Source: JBBQIY01 sp964618405 (GTDB lineage: Bacteria; Verrucomicrobiota; Kiritimatiellia; RFP12; UBA3636). Taken from it: DNA of 5,678 nucleotides. Below the pieces are notes generated by a model, which ran no database searches, was not told where the DNA came from, and was given only the letters and a program-made list of their open reading frames with translations. The stretch's first letter is position 1; each line of letters starts with the position of its first letter. The position numbers and the translations under genes are program-made. Location: positions 1 to 5,678 of the forward strand of contig CAZUAY010000256.1 of assembly GCA_964618405.1 (NCBI GenBank). Reading direction: 5' to 3'. Shown here one piece after another: positions 1 through 5,396 of the stretch.

Positions 1-77
1 ACTCGCAACTCGCTACTGTAATCGGTCGAGTGGGTGGTGCTCCTCTGTCTGCCCAACCCCGGCGACTGCCCGATTAC
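1..77 (-). repeat. Hairpin-plus-heptamer repeat, copy A (left edge may be cut)
   Basis: This copy reads on the minus strand. Its head is an imperfect palindrome with outer arms GTAATCGG (18-25) and CCGATTAC (70-77). The inner arm edges GTAATCGGTC and GACTGCCCGATTAC are shared with copy D. The roughly 40 bases in between differ from the other copies. The tail (1-17) is a degenerate heptamer tandem, ACTCGCA-ACTCGCT-ACT, which is the reverse complement of the TAGTCGC-type units behind copies B and D. The tail reaches base 1, so the element may extend beyond the window. No open reading frame or transposase is associated with it. It is a REP/MITE-like dispersed repeat; the family is not recognised. 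Confidence 0.75.
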
Positions 78-97
78 TTGATCCGCCTGCATATCAT

Positions 98-125
98 TTT
101 ACTTCTGATCGTTAACTATGATAAT
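98..125 (+). promoter_or_regulatory. Candidate sigma-70-type promoter for the sugar operon
   Basis: TTTACT (98-103) matches four of six bases of the -35 consensus. After 16 bases comes GATAAT (120-125), matching five of six of the -10 consensus. An overlapping alternative -10, TATGAT, lies at 117-122. Transcription would begin near 132, giving a leader of about 58 bases before the first gene. The site is just downstream of repeat copy A. It is a pattern match only, and promoter rules are not well calibrated for this kind of organism. Confidence 0.35.
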
Positions 126-189
126 ATGGCCATACGAAGGGACAAAAATTCGAACGCGACAACAACAAACCGAGATAGAGAATATTATC

Positions 190-1002
190 ATGATCAAACC
201 ATTGGCTGTGCAGTTGTATTCACTGAGAGAGTACTCCAAAACAAAAAAAGATTTCATTAACGTAGTCAAACGAGTCGCAGACATTGGGTACGCGGCCGTG
301 GAACCTGCCGGATTTCACGACATCCTCCCTACCGAGTTTAAGAAGATTATAGACGACCTCGGTCTAAAGATGTATTCCTCGCACGCTCCTTGGGCGCGCA
401 AGCCGGAGGATGCTTCGGAGCTCATCGAGACGGTGGGTGCGCTCGGGCTGGACAACTGCGTATGCGGCTATGGGCCCGACGACTTTAAAGACATAGACGC
501 AATCAAAGCGACAGCCGAGAACACGAACAAGATCATCGAAAAATTGAGGCCCGCTGGCATTACACTTTACCAGCACAACCATTACTGGGAATTCGAGCGC
601 ATCGACGGCAAGCTCAAGTACGAAATTTACCGTGAATTTTGCCCCACTGTAAAATACCAGATTGACTGCTTCTGGTCCACAAACAGTGGCACCGAAAATG
701 CCGTTGATATGCTCAAGATGTTTGCCAACGATACCATTTCCCTGCACTTCAAGGACGGCATCTGCCGCCAGCAAGCCTCCATCGATGGTGAGAAAGCAGG
801 CATTCTTGACATGAAGATTGACCTCCTTCCCCTCGGTACCGGAGACTTACCGATTAAAGAGCTCATCAAGATCGCTCCCGATAGAGTCAAAGCCATAATC
901 GTCGAGCTCGACTACGTTGCCGAAGGCCTCGACATGTGGGAATCCATTGAACAAAGCTATCAATTCATGACCTCAACCGGTCTCGGTAAAGGAAATAAAT
1001 AA
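190..1002 (+). CDS. Sugar phosphate isomerase/epimerase-like TIM-barrel protein
   Basis: A 270-residue cytoplasmic protein of the AP-endonuclease-2-like (xylose isomerase-like) TIM-barrel family, near the usual family length. Seen in sequence: an N-terminal barrel start (AVQLYSLRE, residues 6-14), GYAAVEPAGF (33-42), SSHAP (63-67), QHNHYWEFE (128-136), QIDCFW (157-162), SLHFKDG (184-190), LGTGDLPI (215-222) and IIVELD (236-241). By family analogy Glu134, Asp159, His186 and Glu239 would bind the divalent metal, so the active site looks intact. The frame is open upstream to 118, but homology begins at the ATG at 190, preceded by a weak GAG-type ribosome site. Its stop overlaps the next start (TAATG), implying translational coupling. 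The likely role is isomerisation, epimerisation or hydration of a keto-sugar made by the neighbouring dehydrogenase. The substrate is unknown. Confidence 0.88.
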   Translation: MIKPLAVQLYSLREYSKTKKDFINVVKRVADIGYAAVEPAGFHDILPTEFKKIIDDLGLKMYSSHAPWARKPEDASELIETVGALGLDNCVCGYGPDDFKDIDAIKATAENTNKIIEKLRPAGITLYQHNHYWEFERIDGKLKYEIYREFCPTVKYQIDCFWSTNSGTENAVDMLKMFANDTISLHFKDGICRQQASIDGEKAGILDMKIDLLPLGTGDLPIKELIKIAPDRVKAIIVELDYVAEGLDMWESIEQSYQFMTSTGLGKGNK

Positions 1003-2198
1003 TGCAATCTATAAAAAAGACTCGCAAGGCTACGGCCAAAACTTCTCATGCGCCCTCGTTCAAAAAAGCCACCAAATTCCGAAAAGTCAAGGTCGGCATC
1101 ATCGGATGTGGCATGATTAGCGATACCTACTTCAAGGCATCACAAAAATTCAACGTGATCGAAGTCGTAGCCTGTTCCGACATCATTCACGAACGTGCGA
1201 AGGCTAAAGAAGAACTCTATGGCTGCAAGGCCATGACAAACGCGGAGCTTCTGGCTCAAGACGACATCGAAATCGTTCTGAATCTTACACCGCCCTGCGT
1301 TCACTCTACCATCGCCATCGCCACGCTCAAAGCTGGAAAGCATGCTTATTCCGAGAAGCCCTTCGGCGTTGATTCCGCCGATGCTGCAAAGGTTATCGAG
1401 CTCGCCAAGCAAAAGAACTTGCGCGTGGGATGTGCCCCAGACACCTTCCTCGGGGGTGGACAGCAAACCGCCCGTAAGATGCTCGACGATGGATGGATCG
1501 GCAAGCCGATCTCGGCAACCGCCATGGTCCTCGGGCGCGGCCCCGAAAAGTGGGGGCAAGCCCCCTTCTTCTACGACTATGGCGCAGGCCCCATGCTCGA
1601 TCTCGGCCCCTACTACATCACCGCCCTAGTGAATTTGTTTGGCCCCGCCAAACGTGTTTGCGCCATGACTAAAAAAGGCGCTGAATTCCGGACCCTCGGC
1701 AAAGATGTTGCGGAAATGTATGCCGATCAATACAAGCCTTTCGACCGCTTTCCAGTCAACGTGACGACGCACCTGACTGGCGTGATCGAATTCGAATCCG
1801 GCGTTCTAGCAACCGTCATCACAAGCTTCGAATCGTTTGCCCACAACCATCCGCCCATTGAAGTCTATGGCGATGAAGGGACCATGAGCGTTCCAGATCC
1901 GAACACCTTCGGCGGCCCAGTCAAAATCCTCCGCCGCGATGATCGCAAATGGGTGGAAGCGCCCCTTTCACATGGTTACGCAGAAAACGGTCGCAGCATT
2001 GGTGCTGCCGATATGGCTGTTGCCATTCAGACCGGCCGCGAACACCGTTGCAATGCGGATCTTGCAAACCACGCGCTCGAAATCATGCTTTCGTTCGACA
2101 AGTCGTCGAAAAGCTGCAAGTTTGTCGAGCTCAAAACGACCTGTAAGCGCCCAGAACCGCTTCCGGTCGGACTCGAACCTGGCGAAATCGAAAAATAG
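1002..2198 (+). CDS. Gfo/Idh/MocA-family NAD(P)-dependent oxidoreductase
   Basis: A 398-residue cytoplasmic dehydrogenase. A Rossmann domain begins at residue 29, with the dinucleotide-binding loop GIIGCGMIS (32-40) and the acidic SD (59-60) after the second strand. The family signature SEKPFG lies at 117-122, with Lys119 as expected catalytic lysine. The C-terminal alpha/beta domain contains GPMLDLGPYYITALVNLFGP from residue 196. In this motif Tyr/Pro stand where many relatives have the histidine of DxGxH, a pattern I believe occurs in sugar dehydrogenases of this subgroup. Residues 1-28 form a lysine-rich extension (MQSIKKTRKATAKT...) not needed for the fold. The ATG overlaps the previous stop by one base and follows AAAGGAA with 8-base spacing. 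It probably oxidises a hydroxyl of a sugar, inositol or glycoside to a ketone, feeding the two flanking TIM-barrel enzymes. Confidence 0.92.
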   Translation: MQSIKKTRKATAKTSHAPSFKKATKFRKVKVGIIGCGMISDTYFKASQKFNVIEVVACSDIIHERAKAKEELYGCKAMTNAELLAQDDIEIVLNLTPPCVHSTIAIATLKAGKHAYSEKPFGVDSADAAKVIELAKQKNLRVGCAPDTFLGGGQQTARKMLDDGWIGKPISATAMVLGRGPEKWGQAPFFYDYGAGPMLDLGPYYITALVNLFGPAKRVCAMTKKGAEFRTLGKDVAEMYADQYKPFDRFPVNVTTHLTGVIEFESGVLATVITSFESFAHNHPPIEVYGDEGTMSVPDPNTFGGPVKILRRDDRKWVEAPLSHGYAENGRSIGAADMAVAIQTGREHRCNADLANHALEIMLSFDKSSKSCKFVELKTTCKRPEPLPVGLEPGEIEK

Positions 2199-2213
2199 AC
2201 AGACAACACAAGC

Positions 2214-2218
2214 GGAAG
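2214..2218 (+). promoter_or_regulatory. Ribosome binding site that fixes the start of the third gene
   Basis: GGAAG lies 8 bases before the ATG at 2227. The reading frame is open upstream to 1939 inside the oxidoreductase gene, so this site, together with the homology beginning MKYGVADYGMNVW, decides for the short start. Confidence 0.6.
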
Positions 2219-2226
2219 ACTCTAAG

Positions 2227-2976
2227 ATGAAGTATGGTGTGGCGGATTACGGAATGAACGTCTGGTATGGTGGGCTGTACGATATCACCCAACGCTTATC
2301 CGATCTCAAACAGATCGGATACGAAGGTGTGGAACGGCTCGAAGCATCAAGTCCTTCAGATGCAATTTCGAAAGCAATCGAATTTAAGCGTCTGGGGATG
2401 GACTTCACGACCTGTCGAGGGCCCAATATCGAGAACAGCATCAAATGGACGGCGGCACTCGGGAAGCAGTATATTTGGGCGCAAAGTAATGCCAAAAACT
2501 TCGACGGTTTCTGCCGGCAAGTCAACGCACAGGCTCAAGCCGCCGCCGTTTTCGGTGTCGGTGTGGGCCTTCACAATCATCTCGGCACGCACGTTGAGAC
2601 GCAAGCACAGTTGGAGGCATTCCTTGCGCAATGCCCCCAATGCGGACTCGTCCTGGACACCGGCCACTTGGCAGCGACAGGTGGAGATGTGCTTAAGATC
2701 ATCAGCCAATACAGCTGCCGCTTGATCGTGGTTCACGTGAAGGACTGGAAATCGAACGGCACAGCCAGCCCCGTCAATAACTCAAAATGGTCTGATTGCG
2801 GCTATTTCACCACACTCGGAAAGGGGAACATCGGACAGGACAATGCTGAGGTTATCAAAACTCTCAAAACCAAAGGCTACAACGGCTGGGTTTTTGTAGA
2901 ACATGACACGCATTTGCAGGATCCGCTGATTGATCTGGCCGAGAGTTATAATGTGCTTCGTCGCGCAGACGGCTAA
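2227..2976 (+). CDS. IolE-like sugar isomerase/dehydratase, TIM barrel
   Basis: A 249-residue cytoplasmic protein of the same TIM-barrel superfamily as the first gene, but from a different branch that resembles inosose dehydratase (IolE). Seen in sequence: the barrel start KYGVADYGMNVWYGG (2-16), GYEGVERLE (31-39), LHNHLGTHVET (115-125), LVLDTGHLAATGGD (141-154), IVVHVKDW (167-174), LGKGNIG (197-203) and WVFVEHD (221-227). By analogy Glu124, Asp144, His170 and Glu225 would bind the metal. It is shorter than typical IolE proteins (roughly 290-300 residues), mainly for want of peripheral segments, and the core looks intact. It starts 28 bases after the dehydrogenase stop on the same strand, so it is almost certainly in the same operon. 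Likely a keto-sugar or keto-inositol isomerase or dehydratase; the exact reaction is not readable. Confidence 0.85.
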   Translation: MKYGVADYGMNVWYGGLYDITQRLSDLKQIGYEGVERLEASSPSDAISKAIEFKRLGMDFTTCRGPNIENSIKWTAALGKQYIWAQSNAKNFDGFCRQVNAQAQAAAVFGVGVGLHNHLGTHVETQAQLEAFLAQCPQCGLVLDTGHLAATGGDVLKIISQYSCRLIVVHVKDWKSNGTASPVNNSKWSDCGYFTTLGKGNIGQDNAEVIKTLKTKGYNGWVFVEHDTHLQDPLIDLAESYNVLRRADG

Positions 2977-3005
2977 AAGCCACGTTTCGGAAACAACGAA
3001 TACCA

Positions 3006-3047
3006 ATGAAAGTACTTTTTGTATGTACGAACAATGCGGGACGGTAG
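3006..3047 (+). pseudogene. Truncated ArsC / low-molecular-weight phosphatase start (P-loop relic) or leader ORF
   Basis: An ATG begins a 13-codon frame reading MKVLFVCTNNAGR, then TAG. These residues are the classic beginning of thioredoxin-type arsenate reductases and low-molecular-weight tyrosine phosphatases. They include the first beta strand and the complete C-x5-R phosphate loop (Cys7 to Arg13). Family members continue with SQMAEA or similar. None of the three frames downstream continues the family, because the following DNA codes for the N-terminal part of MurE. It begins 30 bases after the stop of the IolE-like gene. GGAAA at 2989-2993 is a weak, distant ribosome site. I read it as the stump of a gene lost at a recombination junction. 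A translated leader peptide coupled to murE is the alternative. Confidence 0.6.
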
Positions 3048-4632
3048 CGCGTGCTTAAAAGGCGAAAGTCTGAATTTCGACCCTATGCAGAACAAAAAGC
3101 AACGACACGTTAAAAGCGACTCCCGTCTCATCAACCCCGGTGACACCTTCGTCGCCATTCGTGGCGCAGTCAGCGATGGTCTAAAATTCGTGGAGGACGC
3201 GATCCGTGCGGGGGCTGCGGAAATTGTTTCGGAAGCTCCCCGTCCCGACACCGGCATTCCCTCAGAAGTTCACTGGCGCACGGTCAGCGATGCGCGAGCC
3301 GAGATCGCCAGACTCGCGTGTGTCGAGTTCGACAATCCGTCACAATCACTCGATGTCTTCGGAATTACCGGCACGAACGGCAAGACCACCACCGCCATGC
3401 TGGTGCGGAAAATTCTCAACGACTGCGGCAAGCCTTCCGGTCTCGTCTCAACAATATCCAATATCACGGCTCCCCCGCCTAAACGTTCCCTGATCGATTC
3501 GTTAGCTCTCAAAAAGCAACAAGACGCTGCCGAGACGCCTGCTACGAATACAACGCCTGGCCCACTCGAACTTCAGGCACTTTTCGCAGAAATGCTAGCC
3601 AACGGCTGCAAGACCGCCGTCATGGAAGTTTCCTCTCATGCAATCGATCAGCGCCGCGTGGAAGGAACAAAATTTGCGGCACTCGCGTTCACCAATTTAA
3701 CACAGGATCACCTCGACTACCATCTCACGATGGAGAATTATTTTCAGGCCAAGCGCTCCCTCTTCATTCCCTACCGTGCGCCCTCGGCCATCAATATCGA
3801 TTGTCCCTACGGACGACAGATCTTCGAAGAGCTGAAATCGTGGAATCCAACTCAAGTCCTCTCTTACGGATGTTCGCCCGATGCCGATGTGCGGTTCTCG
3901 GAAGAAAAATTAATGAGCACAGGCTCCGAGTTTCTGCTGACCTACCCTAACGGTTCAGAATGGATGCACGTCAAGCTCATGGGACGCCACAATCTGCACA
4001 ACCTTCTTGCGGCGTTCACCCTAGGGCTGCTATACGGCATCAACCCACGCCAAGCAATAACTTCGCTTTCCAGTGCCGAGCCGGTTCGCGGGCGGCTGGA
4101 ACGGGTAACGGCTCCAGCATCGCCAGCCTCCTTCTTTGTCGATTACGCGCATACGCCCGATGCCATCGAGAACGTTCTCAACACCTTGCGAGAAATCACC
4201 ACAGGACGCCTCATCATCGTGTTCGGAGCCGGTGGCGACCGTGATCGCCGCAAGCGACCGCTCATGGCCGAAGCCGCTTCACGACTGGCGGATATCGCGA
4301 TTGTCACCTCGGACAACCCGCGCTCCGAAGACCCTGCCACCATCATCAAAGATATTCTCATCGGCATTTCGGAGTCTAAACTGGCTGAAACAAAAAATGG
4401 CGAGCCTTCAGTTTTCGTCGAGCAAGATCGCCGGACGGCTATCCGCCGTTCCGTGCGCATGGCGACTCAACCCGGCGACGTCGTACTCATAGCCGGCAAA
4501 GGACATGAAACCTACCAAATCTTTGCGGACCGAACCGAACACTTTGATGATCGCGAAGAACTCATGTCCGTAATCGGTCTGGTACAGGGGGCTGTGCCAG
4601 ACCGATTACAGTCGCTAGTCGCTAGTGACTAG
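3034..4632 (+). CDS. murE: UDP-MurNAc-tripeptide synthetase, meso-DAP type, with repeat-derived C-terminus
   Basis: Cytoplasmic Mur ligase that adds meso-diaminopimelate to UDP-MurNAc-L-Ala-D-Glu using ATP; 532 residues from the ATG at 3034. Seen: SDSRLINPGDTFVAIRG (28-44), the ATP loop ITGTNGKTTT (111-120), TTPGPLELQ (173-181), EVSSHA (198-203), TNLTQDHLDYH (220-230) and YFQAKRSLF (236-244), whose lysine is the expected carbamylated one. Further on are GRHNLHN, VDYAHTPDA (from 369), GAGGDRDRRKRPLM (from 398), DNPRSEDP (from 427), the motif typical of DAP-adding enzymes, and GKGHETYQ (from 488). Residues 145-172 hold an extra Pro/Lys-rich stretch compared with standard MurE. Residues 1-27 do not resemble a normal MurE N-terminus. 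The start is uncertain: TTG 3019 and ATG 3085 are alternatives. Residues 513-532 and the stop come from repeat copy B. No other mur genes are adjacent. Confidence 0.9.
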   Translation: MRDGSACLKGESLNFDPMQNKKQRHVKSDSRLINPGDTFVAIRGAVSDGLKFVEDAIRAGAAEIVSEAPRPDTGIPSEVHWRTVSDARAEIARLACVEFDNPSQSLDVFGITGTNGKTTTAMLVRKILNDCGKPSGLVSTISNITAPPPKRSLIDSLALKKQQDAAETPATNTTPGPLELQALFAEMLANGCKTAVMEVSSHAIDQRRVEGTKFAALAFTNLTQDHLDYHLTMENYFQAKRSLFIPYRAPSAINIDCPYGRQIFEELKSWNPTQVLSYGCSPDADVRFSEEKLMSTGSEFLLTYPNGSEWMHVKLMGRHNLHNLLAAFTLGLLYGINPRQAITSLSSAEPVRGRLERVTAPASPASFFVDYAHTPDAIENVLNTLREITTGRLIIVFGAGGDRDRRKRPLMAEAASRLADIAIVTSDNPRSEDPATIIKDILIGISESKLAETKNGEPSVFVEQDRRTAIRRSVRMATQPGDVVLIAGKGHETYQIFADRTEHFDDREELMSVIGLVQGAVPDRLQSLVASD

Positions 4633-4640
4633 TCGCTAGT
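4570..4640 (+). repeat. Hairpin-plus-heptamer repeat, copy B, overlapping the murE 3' end
   Basis: The head is a nearly perfect palindrome. Arms of 13 bases, 4570-4582 (GTAATCGGTCTGG) and 4597-4609 (CCAGACCGATTAC), are extended inward by TACAG/CTGTG, with one G-T pair, around a GGGG loop (4588-4591). The tail 4610-4640 consists of heptamers: AGTCGC-TAGTCGC-TAGTGAC-TAGTCGC-TAGT. The head lies wholly inside the murE reading frame, and the murE TAG stop (4630-4632) is the first three bases of the third full heptamer unit. No U-run follows the hairpin, so it is not a standard terminator, although it could still protect or attenuate the murE transcript. Confidence 0.85.
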
Positions 4641-4760
4641 ACTCCTGTGAAAGAGCCAACAGGGTTCCACCCAGATGGGCATCGGGGATTTGCGTTTCGA
4701 ATTAGAGAGATCTCCGCATAAGATAGGCTCGCGGCGACGAGAGAAATACGCCGAAAATGT
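4641..4760. other. Non-coding segment between two inverted heptamer tails
   Basis: No supported gene, tRNA or terminator was seen here. Frames are open on both strands (plus from the ATG at 4675, and minus across most of the segment), but neither has a ribosome site or recognisable motifs. The plus frame runs into repeat copy C and antisense to hicB. The segment is bounded on the left by the tail of copy B and on the right by the inverted tail of copy C. It could therefore be the interior of a small non-autonomous element, or simply the original murE-downstream sequence. Confidence 0.4.
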
Positions 4761-4789
4761 CACTAGCCACTCACGACTAGCGACTGTAA
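4761..4789 (-). repeat. Hairpin-plus-heptamer repeat, copy C, tail only
   Basis: Read on the minus strand this begins TTACAGTCGCTAGTCG, 16 bases identical to 4606-4621 in copy B (here 4789 down to 4774). It continues with degenerate units TAGTCGT-GAGTGGC-TAGTG. The palindromic head seen in the other copies is absent: the homology stops at GTAA (4786-4789), where the others continue TCGG. It is therefore a truncated copy, inverted relative to copies B and D. Confidence 0.75.
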
Positions 4790-4811
4790 AGCTCCGAGAG
4801 GGCGCGAATTC

Positions 4812-5162
4812 CTATTTGATTTCGTATGGGGCAGTGCGTTCGCGGAGAAGGCTAACGCAAAGTGAGTTGAGGCTCTCACCTGCGCGCAAGGCATCGATGT
4901 AAAGACTCCGATGCAGTTCCTTTCCAACACGGATAACAAATTTCCCCGAAAAGTCACGCCCACTCGTTGCCGCCGGAAGTTCTTCGCCGTCCTCTTGATA
5001 ATTTTCGATCCACTCCTCAACAACATCGCAAAGTTCCTTGTACACCTTTGCTTCATCAGGCCCATGCACTCCCCCGAGCGTGAGTCCAGGACATGAGCCC
5101 ACATAGCACTTATCTTCCTCCGACCATTCAACAATTTTGAGATAATGAGCGCTCATTTTCAT
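4812..5162 (-). CDS. hicB: HicB-type antitoxin of a HicAB module
   Basis: A 116-residue cytoplasmic protein. The N-terminal half has the HicB fold (partial RNase H-like): HYLKIVEWSEEDKCYVGSCPGL (6-27), a GGVHGPDEAKVYKELCDVVEEWIE segment (30-53) and a short linker. The C-terminal part GKFVIRVGKELHRSLYIDALRAGESLNSL (73-101) looks like a ribbon-helix-helix DNA-binding domain. It should bind and neutralise HicA, and repress the operon by binding the promoter. The ATG overlaps the hicA stop by four bases (ATGA), and a strong AAGGAGG lies 7 bases upstream within hicA, so the antitoxin is well placed for higher translation than the toxin. An ATG at codon 3 is an alternative start. It is convergent with murE. 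It appears full length with no frame breaks. Confidence 0.9.
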   Translation of the reverse strand: MKMSAHYLKIVEWSEEDKCYVGSCPGLTLGGVHGPDEAKVYKELCDVVEEWIENYQEDGEELPAATSGRDFSGKFVIRVGKELHRSLYIDALRAGESLNSLCVSLLRERTAPYEIK

Positions 5163-5353
5163 TTTTCAACCTCCTTGATCGCCACAGATAACGACTTCTC
5201 CTGATAGGGCTTAGCATCGTCGCTAAGTTTACCACTGATGGTAATATGGACCCCAGAGGGATGCTTGAAGTTCCGACGGCTCCCCTTCCCGCCTCGGTCT
5301 TTAAATCCAGCGCGTTCAAGAGCAGCAATCAAATCTTTGATTTTCCTAGGCAC
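5159..5353 (-). CDS. hicA: HicA-type mRNA interferase toxin, apparent catalytic His replaced by Arg
   Basis: A 64-residue protein with the small double-stranded-RNA-binding-like HicA fold: KIKDLIAALERAGFKDRGGKGS (4-25), RRNFKHPSGVHITISGK (26-42), then DDAKPYQEKSLSVAIKEVEK. Active HicA toxins cleave mRNA using a histidine in a GSHxxF-like motif. Here the motif reads GSRRNF, with Arg26 (codon CGT, bases 5276-5278 on the complement) where His is expected, which is one transition from CAT. His31 in KHP remains. The toxin may be inactive or altered. The start is a GTG at 5351-5353 with no visible Shine-Dalgarno, and an in-frame TAG closes the frame just upstream. It is first in the hicA-hicB operon, the canonical order. 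Confidence 0.88.
   Translation of the reverse strand: MPRKIKDLIAALERAGFKDRGGKGSRRNFKHPSGVHITISGKLSDDAKPYQEKSLSVAIKEVEK
5170..5176 (-). promoter_or_regulatory. Strong ribosome binding site for hicB inside hicA
   Basis: The minus strand reads AAGGAGG, a full Shine-Dalgarno match, 7 bases before the hicB ATG at 5162. hicA itself starts at a GTG with no such site. This asymmetry would favour excess antitoxin. Confidence 0.75.
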
Positions 5354-5358
5354 GAGAT

Positions 5359-5381
5359 CATAGTACTACTTTGATACTATG
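5359..5381. promoter_or_regulatory. Inverted-repeat operator candidate for HicB autoregulation
   Basis: Perfect 7-base arms CATAGTA (5359-5365) and TACTATG (5375-5381) are separated by 9 bases, ending 5 bases before the hicA start codon. HicB proteins with ribbon-helix-helix domains bind palindromes near the hicA promoter, so this is the obvious candidate site. A smaller palindrome, TAGTACTA (5361-5368), is nested at one arm. Binding itself is inferred. Confidence 0.55.
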
Positions 5382-5388
5382 GCTGCAA
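5360..5388 (-). promoter_or_regulatory. Candidate hicAB promoter overlapping the operator
   Basis: On the minus strand TTGCAG (5388-5383), 17 bases and TACTAT (5365-5360) make a weak -35/-10 pair, with three and four of six consensus matches. A better -35, TTGACT (5393-5388), has no well-spaced -10. If TACTAT is used, transcription would begin almost at the GTG start, consistent with a leaderless or very short-leader hicA message. Confidence 0.25.
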
Positions 5389-5396
5389 GTCAAAAT

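Noticed and set aside
30..260. Plus-strand 76-codon open frame at the left edge
   Set aside because: It runs through repeat copy A and into the start of the isomerase gene in another frame; no motif or ribosome site.
364..896. Minus-strand open frames inside the first isomerase gene
   Set aside because: Antisense shadows of a gene with clear family motifs on the plus strand.
1939..2226. Upstream extension of the IolE-like reading frame
   Set aside because: Lies inside the oxidoreductase gene in another frame and has low-complexity, non-homologous translation; the ATG at 2227 has a ribosome site and matches the family start.
2971..2981. Small hairpin GGCT-AAA-AGCC at the end of the IolE-like gene as a terminator
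   Set aside because: Only a 4-base stem with no following T-run.
4570..4609. Intrinsic terminator for murE
   Set aside because: The hairpin is strong but lies within the coding frame, has no U-tract after it and recurs elsewhere as a repeat head.
4610..4640. CRISPR array or plasmid iterons in the heptamer tails
   Set aside because: Units are 7 bases with no spacers, there are only a few units, and no cas or rep gene is nearby.
4675..4902. Plus-strand 75-codon open frame after murE
   Set aside because: It crosses repeat copy C and continues antisense to the 3' end of hicB; no recognisable domain or ribosome site.
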